Positions 52,811 to 62,038 of a stretch of 64,000 nt of DNA are shown here, in pieces (within the stretch, counting starts at the first letter, position 1; every line of letters starts with the position of its first letter). Source of the DNA: Nonomuraea jabiensis. Its GTDB lineage: Bacteria > Actinomycetota > Actinomycetes > Streptosporangiales > Streptosporangiaceae. The DNA is taken from positions 434,001 through 498,000 of the forward strand of contig NZ_JACHMB010000001.1 of NCBI RefSeq assembly GCF_014204795.1, given 5' to 3'. The notes beneath the pieces were generated by a model, which worked only from the letters and a program-made list of their open reading frames with translations, made no database searches and was not told where the DNA came from. A program made the position numbers and the translations under genes.

Positions 52811-55800
52811 GTGAAGGCCCATGAACTGCACACGGGAGAGGCCGTCCCTGTCGAATTGCAGCTGTGCGGCACCCCGCAGGGATGGCTGCGGAATCCGTCA
52901 GCGGAAGTGTTCCTCAAAAGGCCCGCGCCGGGCTCCGCGCACGACGTCGTCGTCGTTCCCGTTGGCGGCGGAACGCCAGTGCAGGCGATGGCGGTCGATC
53001 GGGCCCAGCTTGACGCCGTGCTCGACTCGGGCATGAAGACCGTGAGCTGGGTGCTGACGGGTACGCGTGAAGCCCGTGACCCCTTCGTCGTTCAGTGCCA
53101 CCTGTTCCCCGGCGTTTCGCTGGGTGAGCGTCTCGTCATCGGCGTGGACGACTACGTGGCGGACCAGGTCCGCTCATCGGCGGGCTCCCAGAGCGTCTAC
53201 ACCTGGCTAGGAGAAGAGTTCACGCTCTCACCCGGCCCCTCCCGGATCGTCCACAGCGGCGGCCCAGCCGACACGGAGACCCCGGAGGTGCGCCCCTTCA
53301 GCATGCACGGCCGCCGCTGGATCGCTGACGTGGGGCTGCGCGACGACCGGCTGCAGATCGTTCGCATCGTGCCCAGCGGCAGAAGACAGCCGAGCCGCTG
53401 GATCAGGATCAGCGAGGTCGAGCTGTCGTTCGTAGACGTCGCGGAGGCGGTCGCGACGGAGCAGATACGCGCGATGCTCGCCGGTCTCATGGAGGAGGGA
53501 CGCTCCTATATCGAGATGTGGAGTGCCTACAACGACATCGAGCGCGAGGCGCTCGTGGAGGAGGCTCTCAGGCTCAAGTCGGCGCGCTACGAGCGGTGGG
53601 AGCTGCTGCCCGACGGGCTTTGGCGCTTCCACCTCGCTGGCGACGAGCGCTCGGCAGCCTTTCTACGCGCGCTGAAGTCCTACGAGGGAAAGCTCGACCT
53701 CGAGGCGGGTAGCGATCTCCCGCCGGAACTGACAGGCGACCAGAAGTCCCGCGGCGGCCAGACGGTGTCCGGCACCCTCGCCGGCGTGCGGCCGGACATC
53801 GACGCGATCGATGTCACGCCGCTGCGCGACGACCTCGACGCCGATGATCCGTCCACGTCCGGGCACCTGTTCCGCGCGCTCACCGGCGACCGGATCCGGC
53901 TGAGCCGACGTGAGCAGGCCAAGCGCCGGATCTGGTCCGGCCACGCGGAGATGCGCGGCCTCGCCCAGTTGATCGAGGGCATCGACGTCTCAGCGGGCAC
54001 GCCGCGGCGGATCATGGGGGAGAGCGAAATACTCTCCCAGGCGGTCAGAGACGTCTTCGGCGGAGGCGGGCCCACCGACGCGCAGCGGGCGGCGCTGAAA
54101 CTCGCCCTGACCACGCCTGACATCCTCCTCGTCCAGGGACCTCCCGGCACCGGCAAGACGCAGTTCATCAGCGCCCTCCTGCACTGCCTGGATCAGATCG
54201 ACGAGAAGGCGCTCGCGCTCAACCGTACTTTGATCACCAGCTACCAGCACGACGCGGTCGACAATGTCGTGGGCAAGGCACGCCGCAGGGGAATGCCGCC
54301 TACCCGGGTGGACTCCCGGCCAGGGCGTCAGGCTCAGAGCGCCCGTAGCTGGCGCGAGGAGACCCTGGCGAGACTCGACGAATACCTCCAAGAGCACCGC
54401 CCCGACGTCAGGGCCAGGCAACACCTGGACGACCTACGGCGCATTGCCGCTGCCTACGATGCGCACCCGGCGACCGCCCGCGACCTACTGGATCTGCTCG
54501 ACAAGGTCAGGCGGTCGGTGGGAGAGCTGCTTCCGCCTCCGTTGCGCGGACGTCTCGACCAGGCTCGTGCTGCCGTCCACGGACGCATCAACGCTCAGCT
54601 GCACCTGGCCGCGCCCGTACGCAGAACCGCGCTCGCCGTGATCAGGTCGATCCGCGTCAGCGCCGAGTCGTTCGCAGATGACGGCCCGGAGCGCGCCAGG
54701 ACGGCACGCGCTCTGCTCGACCGCTACGGCCTCCTCAACGAGGGGGACCACGCCCTGCTGGACCAGGCGGCGGACCAGCTTGACAGAGGAGACGTGCAGG
54801 CCGTGATCGACGAGCTGCGGCTTCTGTGCGTGCGGCTGTTCGACCGAATCTCCGCCGAGCGGCATCTCGAGGGCACGACCGGTCGCGACCCCGCCATCCT
54901 CGTGCTGCTCCAGGACATTGTCGACGCGGTCGAGGAGCGCGTGGCGGCCAAGCCGGACAATGTCGGTGAGGTGCTGCGCGCCTTTCGAGCCGATCTCCAG
55001 GATGACCTGTCTCTGGTGGAGGCGACGCTGCGCCGGTACAACTCCGTGCTCGCGACCACGGTCCAGCAGGTGGACTCCAGCGAGATGCACCGAATCGTGG
55101 ACGCGCCGCTGCCGGTCTTCGACACCGTGATCGTCGATGAGGCGGCCCGGGCCAACCCGCTCGACCTCATGATCCCGCTTGCCTGCGCGCGCAAGCGCAT
55201 CGTCCTAGTCGGCGACCACAAGCAGCTTCCGCACGCCCTGGAGCTGAAGCTGGAGAGGGAGTTGCGCCGTACGAACCGCATCAGCACTTCCTCCGACCTG
55301 TCACGCAGCCTGTTCGAGCGGTGGTTCGACATGTTCGATGGCATCGAACCTCGGCTGCGCACGATACGGCTGGACGAGCAGTTCCGCATGCATCCCCGCT
55401 TAGGGGAGTTCGTGAGCAGGGTCTTCTACGGCGGCCCGCGCGCGGTCCGGCCGCATCCGTCCACGCACGCGCTCACCCACTCCCTGCAGCCCTACCACGG
55501 AAAGGTCGCCGCGTGGATCGACGTTCCGCACGAGACGGGTGGCGAGGAGAGGGACGGCCACAGCTTCGTCCGCGAATGCGAGGCGAAGCGGCTCGTCAGC
55601 GAGCTGGCCGCCCTGATGGCGGTGGACGCCAATCGTAGGCTCAGCTTCGGCGTGATCACCTTCTATAAGGCGCAGCAGCTACGGCTGGAAGATCTTCTCG
55701 TGGACGCGGGGCTCGGCGTCAAGGACGACAAAGACCGTTTCGGGCCGATGCCTCATATGGCGTGGACAGACGAACGCCGTCCCCGCGAACGCCTGCGCGT

Positions 55801-56101
55801 CGGCACGGTCGACGCGTTCCAGGGCATGGAGTTCGACGTCGTCCTGCTTTCCGTCACCAGAAGCAGCCCGTGGTCGGACGAGCCCGGCTCGGCGGTCAGG
55901 CGCTACGGCCACCTGCTCCGCGACAGTCGCATGTGCGTGGCCATGAGCAGGCAACGTCGGCTGCTCATCGCTGTGGGCGACCCGGCGATGGCTGATCGTG
56001 ACACGGCTCCACACGACCAGCTCCTCGGCCGGTCGCTCGCCGAAGGACTCGTTGCCTTCCGCGAGCTGTGCGAAGGGAGGCATGGTGTCGTTCGGTCCTG
56101 A
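52811..56101 (+). CDS. UPF1/DNA2-like superfamily 1 helicase
   Basis: A 1096-residue protein starting at GTG 52811, one base after the kinase stop. The first ~400 residues are a unique beta-rich region. Helicase motifs: Walker A GPPGTGKTQ (443-450), motif II VDEAARA (D776), motif III GDHKQLPHALE, motif IV RLDEQFRMHP, motif V VGTVDAFQGMEFDVVLLS, motif VI MCVAMSRQRRLLIAVGD. A roughly 300-residue helical insertion splits motifs I and II, as in UPF1/DNA2 relatives. It likely remodels RNA or DNA for the McrBC-like pair; nuclease motifs are not evident. Confidence 0.9.
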   Translation: MKAHELHTGEAVPVELQLCGTPQGWLRNPSAEVFLKRPAPGSAHDVVVVPVGGGTPVQAMAVDRAQLDAVLDSGMKTVSWVLTGTREARDPFVVQCHLFPGVSLGERLVIGVDDYVADQVRSSAGSQSVYTWLGEEFTLSPGPSRIVHSGGPADTETPEVRPFSMHGRRWIADVGLRDDRLQIVRIVPSGRRQPSRWIRISEVELSFVDVAEAVATEQIRAMLAGLMEEGRSYIEMWSAYNDIEREALVEEALRLKSARYERWELLPDGLWRFHLAGDERSAAFLRALKSYEGKLDLEAGSDLPPELTGDQKSRGGQTVSGTLAGVRPDIDAIDVTPLRDDLDADDPSTSGHLFRALTGDRIRLSRREQAKRRIWSGHAEMRGLAQLIEGIDVSAGTPRRIMGESEILSQAVRDVFGGGGPTDAQRAALKLALTTPDILLVQGPPGTGKTQFISALLHCLDQIDEKALALNRTLITSYQHDAVDNVVGKARRRGMPPTRVDSRPGRQAQSARSWREETLARLDEYLQEHRPDVRARQHLDDLRRIAAAYDAHPATARDLLDLLDKVRRSVGELLPPPLRGRLDQARAAVHGRINAQLHLAAPVRRTALAVIRSIRVSAESFADDGPERARTARALLDRYGLLNEGDHALLDQAADQLDRGDVQAVIDELRLLCVRLFDRISAERHLEGTTGRDPAILVLLQDIVDAVEERVAAKPDNVGEVLRAFRADLQDDLSLVEATLRRYNSVLATTVQQVDSSEMHRIVDAPLPVFDTVIVDEAARANPLDLMIPLACARKRIVLVGDHKQLPHALELKLERELRRTNRISTSSDLSRSLFERWFDMFDGIEPRLRTIRLDEQFRMHPRLGEFVSRVFYGGPRAVRPHPSTHALTHSLQPYHGKVAAWIDVPHETGGEERDGHSFVRECEAKRLVSELAALMAVDANRRLSFGVITFYKAQQLRLEDLLVDAGLGVKDDKDRFGPMPHMAWTDERRPRERLRVGTVDAFQGMEFDVVLLSVTRSSPWSDEPGSAVRRYGHLLRDSRMCVAMSRQRRLLIAVGDPAMADRDTAPHDQLLGRSLAEGLVAFRELCEGRHGVVRS

Positions 56102-57593
56102 CACACCCGTGCTGATGTCAGAGTACGTGAGCTATCGGGGCAGGCTGCAATGGCTGCTCTGGCCGGCATGGCAATACCGCGTACTGGCACCACTGGTCTA
56201 CGAGCAGCACCTCAACGCCTTCCAAAAGGCCGTGCTAGGTCTCGCCCGAGCCGGACACCGCAACACGACGACTATGGCCGAGCTGCTGCAACTGCACCCG
56301 GACCTGCTCGAACTCGTCCGCGACGACCTGCGCCAGCTCTCCTACCTCGACCAGCACGGCGTGGTAACCGAGCGTGGGGCCGCGGCCATGAAGGACGGCT
56401 TCCTCGATCCGGACAAGACCATCGTCACCTATGTCTACCAGGACCCCGTCACAGGCACCCTCTGGCCGGCCTCTACTCAGGAGCCGCAGATCGCTCCGGC
56501 GCAGTGGGAGGGCGTCAACCGCGCGAGCGTGCGATTCCGGACTGCGGGCGCGCCGCTACATGTGTCGGCCCTGCCCGTCCCTCCGCCCGCTATGGGTCCT
56601 TCCGTTGGGCCGCCAGGCCACGAGGACATCGTCGAGGCGGTCTCACGCGGTGAACGCCTCGGCAGGCGGATTCGACGCGACCGACCCTGGCAGCAGGCGC
56701 CGCCGGAACGCGTCGTGGCCCGCGTCTCGGTGGTGAGCGCCGGGCAACCGGTATTCCTGCCTGTCGCGCTCGGGCTGTCCAAGCAGGCCAAGGAAGGCGT
56801 CGCGAGCGTGACCTGGGTCGCGCGCAATCCGTTCTCCGGACGGCCCAGCACATACCTGCGGCGGCTCGTCGCCACTCAGGCACAGCACAGCCCCCCGTTA
56901 CGCGGCGCCATCGACAAGCTGCTCGGCCGGTCGAGCCAGGCCCTGTACGCGGAATTCGACCAAATGGATCGGGAGATTCGCCGGAGGCTGGCGGAGGACC
57001 TGGAGGCACGATTCACCCATCGCATCCGCGACGAGCAGGCGGTGTTAGAACTGCTGACGCTCCTGGAACGCGACATCAACAGAGTGCGGCGGCCCGGCGA
57101 CCACACCGCCGAAGTGGCCGACGTCGTGCGCAACGCCTGGCGACTGCACGAGGTCGTGCTGCGCGTTCTCGTGCGCCGCCGACGTGTGCCGATCGCCAGG
57201 AACGAGTCCATACGCGAGCGCCTGACCAGAGCGCTCACGGAGCTGGGCCTGCCGTTCTCACAATACGCGCCGATCAAGGCTGCGGACTGGCGCACGATCT
57301 CAAAGGCGTTCAACAACCCTGACAGCGCCACTTCCCCCAGCCTGCTCGCCGCCGCCACTCTGTCGGCCGCCGCCGGGGACTCCGCCCACCCCTTCCGCAG
57401 GCTCGCCGCCCATCGGCGAACTTTAATCACCGACCTGACGAACCTCTCGAAAGACCGCAACTCCCCCGGCTCGCACGCGGGGCTTACCCCGCTCAGTCCC
57501 GCGTTCGCCGAGCTCGCCTGGCAACTGGCGCAGGAGACCGTTGCGGCACACCTCAATCTGCCGATACCGAAGGGAAACGATGTCGAAGCGTAG
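56082..57593 (+). CDS. Unrecognised operon protein with winged-helix-like N-terminus
   Basis: About 503 residues (start ATG 56082, overlapping the helicase; ATG 56115 is possible). Residues about 40-110 read FQKAVLGLARAGHRNTTTMA, then ELLQLHPDLLELVRDDLRQLSYLDQHGVVTERGAAAM, a winged-helix pattern. A central beta-rich part follows and then a long helical C-terminal half (AEFDQMDREIRRRLAEDLEARF..). No catalytic motif is visible and I do not recognise the family. Its fixed place between helicase and GTPase genes suggests a structural or sensing subunit of the system. Confidence 0.6.
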   Translation: MVSFGPDTPVLMSEYVSYRGRLQWLLWPAWQYRVLAPLVYEQHLNAFQKAVLGLARAGHRNTTTMAELLQLHPDLLELVRDDLRQLSYLDQHGVVTERGAAAMKDGFLDPDKTIVTYVYQDPVTGTLWPASTQEPQIAPAQWEGVNRASVRFRTAGAPLHVSALPVPPPAMGPSVGPPGHEDIVEAVSRGERLGRRIRRDRPWQQAPPERVVARVSVVSAGQPVFLPVALGLSKQAKEGVASVTWVARNPFSGRPSTYLRRLVATQAQHSPPLRGAIDKLLGRSSQALYAEFDQMDREIRRRLAEDLEARFTHRIRDEQAVLELLTLLERDINRVRRPGDHTAEVADVVRNAWRLHEVVLRVLVRRRRVPIARNESIRERLTRALTELGLPFSQYAPIKAADWRTISKAFNNPDSATSPSLLAAATLSAAAGDSAHPFRRLAAHRRTLITDLTNLSKDRNSPGSHAGLTPLSPAFAELAWQLAQETVAAHLNLPIPKGNDVEA

Positions 57594-59919
57594 TCGCCGC
57601 TCGGGCAGCACCAGGGAGAACAACGGCACGAGCGTCGCCAGGAAGACCGAGGCGCTCAAGACCCTGCTGGAGCGGGCTCGACAAGCCGATCCAGCAGAGG
57701 TGGAGGCAGTCATGACGGCGGAAGGCGTGCCGGCCGCCGACATGACTGCCATGACAATCGAGCCTGCGGACGTCACGCGGCTGGGCGAGGTGCTGGACGC
57801 GCTGGACATGCAGCGTCTGGCGTACCAGAAATGCGCCACGGCAGCCAGCGAGCGGGAGCGCCAAGCCGAGGAGACCCGCAAGTCGCTGGAGGAGGAGCGC
57901 CGAAGCCTCGCCGGCGAACGCCAGAACCTGGCCGACCAACAAACCAAGATCCAAAAAACGAGTCTGGCCTTGGCTGCACGCGAGGAGCAACTCCGCGCCC
58001 TCGAGCAGGACGCGGAAGAGGGCTTCGTCGCCGCTGCGGCGAACGCCCACCAGGCTCTGACGACCGAGCTGACCCGTCGCCGCGACGATTTCGACCGGCG
58101 GCTCCAAGAGGAGGCCGACGCCCTGCGGGACGACCATCGGCGGCGGTTAGCACGGCTCGACGAGGACCGCGTCGAGTTCCAGGCCGCCCGCGACACGCTG
58201 AAGGCAGAGCAGGCGGAGCTGCGCGCCGCGCTCGCCGAGGCGCGCCGTACGCAGATCGCCAGTGAGCGTCGCGATGCGGCGATCGAGGCCGAGGTGGCCG
58301 CGCGAGCGGCCGCCGAGATCGCGGCGGTGCAGGTGGAGCTGCACACCACGACTATGCGGGCGGACGCCGCCGAGCAGCTGGTAGACGAGCTGTCGGCCAG
58401 GCTGAGGAGGCTGGAGAGCGACTGGGAAAGGTACGGGATCGAGGACCCAAGCCACATCCTCGACCAGCTCAACGCTGTCAAGGAGGCGAATAGGGACCTC
58501 CGCGACAAACTCGCCACCCGACTTGACGACGACACGCTCGACCGACTACGCCGTCTGGAACAGCAGAACCGCGAACTCAACGCCGAGCGCGAGCGACTCG
58601 GCTACGAGCTGGAGGAACTGCGCGGCCAGGCGCTGGCGAACCGGATCAGCAACCTCCAGGTCAAGCAGCTCGCCGACGCCGAACAACACTTCGCCATCCT
58701 CGAACGCGGCTACCAGACACGCATCGGAGAGCTGCGCGCGAGCGTGGAGGAGCTCTATCGGGATCGCCCCGATCCCACATCGCCACTGTTCCCAAACTGC
58801 GTCGCCATGGACGACGATGACGAGCTGAACGAGGAGGGCGTGCTGGTGGACGAAGCGCCCGACTTGGCGGAGCTCGCGCTCGCCCTCCAAGCCAAGATGT
58901 TCACCGGGTCCGATCGGGCCTACCGGCTCAACGACGTGTGCGCCGCGCTCGGAGGCATGCACATGAGCAGGCTCCACCTGCTGGAGGGCATCAGCGGTAT
59001 CGGCAAGACCTCGCTGCCCAAGGCGCTGGCGCGAGCACTCGGCACCGACTGCGTGGTGATCGAGGTCCAAGCGGGCTGGCGCGACCGCCACGACCTCATC
59101 GGCCACTACAACACTTTCGAGAAACGGTTCGACGAGTCGGAGTTCCTGCAGGCCATCTACCGGGCGCAGACACCGAGATTCCGCCACCGCCCCTATTTCA
59201 TAGTGCTCGACGAGATGAACTTGTCGCGTCCAGAGCAGTACTTCTCGGTGTTTCTGTCCAAGCTCGAGAACAACGACGGCAAGCCCATCCAACTCGCCCC
59301 CACTGGACTGGGCAGACAACCCAACTGGATGGTGGGCGGCAAGGCGATCCATCTGCCGGACAACATCTGGTTCGTCGGCACTGCCAACCAGGACGAGTCG
59401 ACGCTGGAGTTCGCAGACAAGACCTACAACCGCTCGTTCGTGCTGGAACTGCCCGCCGTACGGCCGTGGGTGCCGCGCTCGGCCGCGCACGCCGCGCAGC
59501 CGTACAGTGTTACAGCCTTGGACCAGGCCTTCCGCGGGGCGAGGAAAACGCACGCCGAAGCGGGAACGAAGGCACGCGAGTTCGTCAAGTCACTGCGCAA
59601 CGACCTCTACGAGTTCGGCAGGGTGCAACTGGGCAGCCGGGTGGAGAAACAGCTGGAGAGGTACGTGCCCGTGGTGGTGGCCGCGGGCGCCGGCCAGCAG
59701 CAGGACGACTCCGGACAGGACGGCCTAGCCTTCGCTATTGACCAGTTCCTCTCCTCGAAGGTGCTTCGCCAGCTCCGCACCAGATTCGAAGTGACCGTCG
59801 AGCATGTGAAGAAGATCGAGGCCAGCCTCCTCAACGAGTGGGACAACGGAGGCATGAGCGGAATGCCCGAACGGTCCATGCGTACGCTGGAAGACGCACG
59901 CCGTCGGCTGGACGGCTGA
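57580..59919 (+). CDS. McrB-like AAA+ GTPase with long N-terminal coiled coil
   Basis: A 779-residue protein from ATG 57580 (AGGGAAACG upstream), overlapping the previous gene by 14 bases. Residues about 75-400 are an almost unbroken coiled coil (ERERQAEETRKSLEEERRSL and similar heptads). The AAA+ module carries Walker A GISGIGKTS (470-478) and the McrB-typical Walker B FIVLDEMNLSRPEQYFSVFLSKLE (D544, E545), followed by sensor 1 FVGTANQDEST. McrB uses GTP to drive its McrC partner. The coiled coil in place of a small DNA-binding domain is the hallmark of CoCoNuT-type McrB proteins. Confidence 0.87.
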   Translation: MSKRSRRSGSTRENNGTSVARKTEALKTLLERARQADPAEVEAVMTAEGVPAADMTAMTIEPADVTRLGEVLDALDMQRLAYQKCATAASERERQAEETRKSLEEERRSLAGERQNLADQQTKIQKTSLALAAREEQLRALEQDAEEGFVAAAANAHQALTTELTRRRDDFDRRLQEEADALRDDHRRRLARLDEDRVEFQAARDTLKAEQAELRAALAEARRTQIASERRDAAIEAEVAARAAAEIAAVQVELHTTTMRADAAEQLVDELSARLRRLESDWERYGIEDPSHILDQLNAVKEANRDLRDKLATRLDDDTLDRLRRLEQQNRELNAERERLGYELEELRGQALANRISNLQVKQLADAEQHFAILERGYQTRIGELRASVEELYRDRPDPTSPLFPNCVAMDDDDELNEEGVLVDEAPDLAELALALQAKMFTGSDRAYRLNDVCAALGGMHMSRLHLLEGISGIGKTSLPKALARALGTDCVVIEVQAGWRDRHDLIGHYNTFEKRFDESEFLQAIYRAQTPRFRHRPYFIVLDEMNLSRPEQYFSVFLSKLENNDGKPIQLAPTGLGRQPNWMVGGKAIHLPDNIWFVGTANQDESTLEFADKTYNRSFVLELPAVRPWVPRSAAHAAQPYSVTALDQAFRGARKTHAEAGTKAREFVKSLRNDLYEFGRVQLGSRVEKQLERYVPVVVAAGAGQQQDDSGQDGLAFAIDQFLSSKVLRQLRTRFEVTVEHVKKIEASLLNEWDNGGMSGMPERSMRTLEDARRRLDG

Positions 59920-59921
59920 TC

Positions 59922-61595
59922 ATGAGCGCTCCGGACCTGCTGATGTCATCCTCGGTCATCGCCGTGGCACACGCGCTGCGCCGAACGTCGAGCGTGACCG
60001 GCTGGCTGCGCGAGAACGTCTTCATGCCCGACACCAAAAACCGATCCGGACTGAACGCGCTGGACAAGGCGATCATAGAAGACTGGCGGGCGTTGAAGAC
60101 GGTGTGCTGGCGCCCCCACGACCGGCTCGAGACCAGGCCGGAGATCGTACGCGCGGCGCGGGCTCGCCGCGTGCCGCCGGCTGGCCTCATGCGCTTGGCA
60201 AGCCACACCGCGGACTGGGCCGGTTTCGAGCACGGACGCATTCATCCGCACCGGCTGCTCTCGCTGAACTTTGCCGAGAACCTCGACTTCTACGAGAATC
60301 GGGTGGCAGCCCAGCTCGTTGATCGGCTACGCGCCTATTTGACCACCCGCATCGACGAGCTCGACAATCTTGCACGGAGCATGGCCGACCTGGATCAATA
60401 CCGCTACCACGACGCTTTGGGGCGAGCGCAGTCATGGCGGAAGACCGACAGGCTCGCTCACCTGGTGGCTGCCGCCGTCGCCAGCACCGAGGGGCAGGCC
60501 GTCGTCGTCCAGGAGACCGTTGCGACGCTGCGTACGGCCCGCGAGCGAGTACTGGGGCTGCAGAGCTCGCCGGCCTACCGGCACGCCAGCCGCCGTCTGC
60601 GGGTTCCGCTAAGGCTGCTCCGCACTAACCTTTTCGCGAACGACGACAACTACCACCGAGTCGGCACCCTCTGGGATCAGTGGTTGGTCCGGCACGAGGC
60701 CGAGCGCGACCTGCGGAAGGCGGCCGACGCCGAGTTCAGCTCGTGTTACGGGCTTTATGTGGCGACGCTCGCCGTACGCGCGTGTCAGGTGCTCGGGTTC
60801 TCTCCAGTGAACCCGTCCGCCCCTTTCCCGCGATCCGGCTCTGGCATCGATCTGAGCGACTCGAGCAGGACGATCACATGTCATCTCGAACCGGACGGCA
60901 TAAGAATGTCGATGGACGGGCGCACCCTCGTCCACGTCAAGGCCGTGCAGGAGTCGCTCTCGGCGCATTCCTCGGCCGCCGCCGTCCAGGAGGCGGTCAA
61001 TCAGCTCTATGCCACACTCGGCGACGACGGCCCGATCATCGTCGCCTATCCAGGGCTTCGCCGCGAACGAGAGAACCTTCCTCGATCACTCCGGCGAGCG
61101 CTGCACAGCAGCGGACCGAGCCGCGGCAGTCCCGCCTCACTCATAGGAGTCGTCCCGGTCACGCCACTGGAGATCGAGGGTATCGAGCGTCTGGCACGTG
61201 CCTTGCGCTGGGTCGTCCACGGTTTTCCGATGCGGGATGAGTATCCCCCAGCCCAGCTCGCGGGACGGACGCCCACCGCTGAAGACCTGCGAGAGGCAGA
61301 CGGCGGGCGCGCCCAGCACATTCTGAGGTGCCCACTGTGCGGGGCAGTGAACGCCAAATTTTCCGCCCGTGGTGGTGACACCTTTCATTGCCGCTGCGGG
61401 GATTGCGAGGGGACGTGGGGCACCCGCCTCTGCGGCCGATGCAGCCGACGTTATCCGGTCCTGTGGCCGAAGAACGCGAAGGCGGCTGGCGATGACGGCG
61501 ACCAGCTCGATCTCGCCTTCGGCGCTGACCTCCTGGCGATGCCCTGCACTTCGCCGGAGGCGGGTACCCGTTTTCGCTGCCCATGGTGCGACTGA
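59922..61595 (+). CDS. McrC/DUF2357-like partner with C-terminal zinc ribbons
   Basis: A 557-residue protein starting two bases after the McrB-like gene. The N-terminal half includes GRIHPHRLLSLNFAENLDFY, then ENRVAAQLVDRLRAYL. This resembles the ENRF/V motif helix of DUF2357/McrC-type proteins, which activate McrB and often carry a PD-(D/E)xK nuclease. I cannot point to a clear PD-ExK triad; IVAYPGLRRE lies in the expected C-terminal half. Two zinc ribbons follow: CPLCGAVN..CRCGDCEG..CGRC (from C470) and a final RCPWCD. Position and GTPase partner support a McrC role. Confidence 0.65.
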   Translation: MSAPDLLMSSSVIAVAHALRRTSSVTGWLRENVFMPDTKNRSGLNALDKAIIEDWRALKTVCWRPHDRLETRPEIVRAARARRVPPAGLMRLASHTADWAGFEHGRIHPHRLLSLNFAENLDFYENRVAAQLVDRLRAYLTTRIDELDNLARSMADLDQYRYHDALGRAQSWRKTDRLAHLVAAAVASTEGQAVVVQETVATLRTARERVLGLQSSPAYRHASRRLRVPLRLLRTNLFANDDNYHRVGTLWDQWLVRHEAERDLRKAADAEFSSCYGLYVATLAVRACQVLGFSPVNPSAPFPRSGSGIDLSDSSRTITCHLEPDGIRMSMDGRTLVHVKAVQESLSAHSSAAAVQEAVNQLYATLGDDGPIIVAYPGLRRERENLPRSLRRALHSSGPSRGSPASLIGVVPVTPLEIEGIERLARALRWVVHGFPMRDEYPPAQLAGRTPTAEDLREADGGRAQHILRCPLCGAVNAKFSARGGDTFHCRCGDCEGTWGTRLCGRCSRRYPVLWPKNAKAAGDDGDQLDLAFGADLLAMPCTSPEAGTRFRCPWCD

Positions 61596-61612
61596 CAAGG
61601 AAAGGGCTCACC

Positions 61613-61960
61613 GTGGTACTCATCAACGTGCAAATCCACTTCTATGGTCTTACGTTCGAGGAGCTTTACAAGTTCGTCAATGCGGCTCGTGCGACCGGCG
61701 TGGATCCATCGAGCGAGGTTCCGTTGGTCGAGTGCGAAGACGACTACGAAAGAGTGACGACGGTGACAGGCAGCCAACTCGCACTCAACGACAGAACCTT
61801 CAAAGGTTTCCCCGAGCCCCTGAGCGCTGATGAGGCGCAGCAACTCTCCACCGTGCTGGATAGGCTGCTAACCGCAGAGGACCCTCAAAAACTCCGTTCA
61901 GATGTCCTGCTGTGGAGGGATCGACTTCGGGAGGCCTGGCATCTTACTGCAGCGATCTGA
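61613..61960 (+). CDS. Small protein at the end of the defence operon
   Basis: About 115 residues from GTG 61613, preceded by AAGGAAAGGG. It reads MVLINVQIHFYGLTFEELYK, then FVNAARATGVDPSSEVPLVECEDDYERV..GFPEPLSADEAQQLSTVLDRLLTAED. A short beta-start and helices; acidic overall. No family recognised. Only 17 bases after the McrC-like gene, so it is in the operon, perhaps as a regulator or specificity factor. Confidence 0.6.
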   Translation: MVLINVQIHFYGLTFEELYKFVNAARATGVDPSSEVPLVECEDDYERVTTVTGSQLALNDRTFKGFPEPLSADEAQQLSTVLDRLLTAEDPQKLRSDVLLWRDRLREAWHLTAAI

Positions 61961-62038
61961 CAACGCATTCGCGACGTGTGCTGCGGTGAAAATTCGGAAC
62001 ATCGTCCCGTCATGCCCGTGCCGTTGACAACAAGACTG

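Noticed and set aside
57423..58580. A 385-codon minus-strand Ser/Arg-rich frame
   Set aside because: It is the mirror of the coiled-coil McrB gene; repetitive Glu/Arg codons on the other strand produce it.
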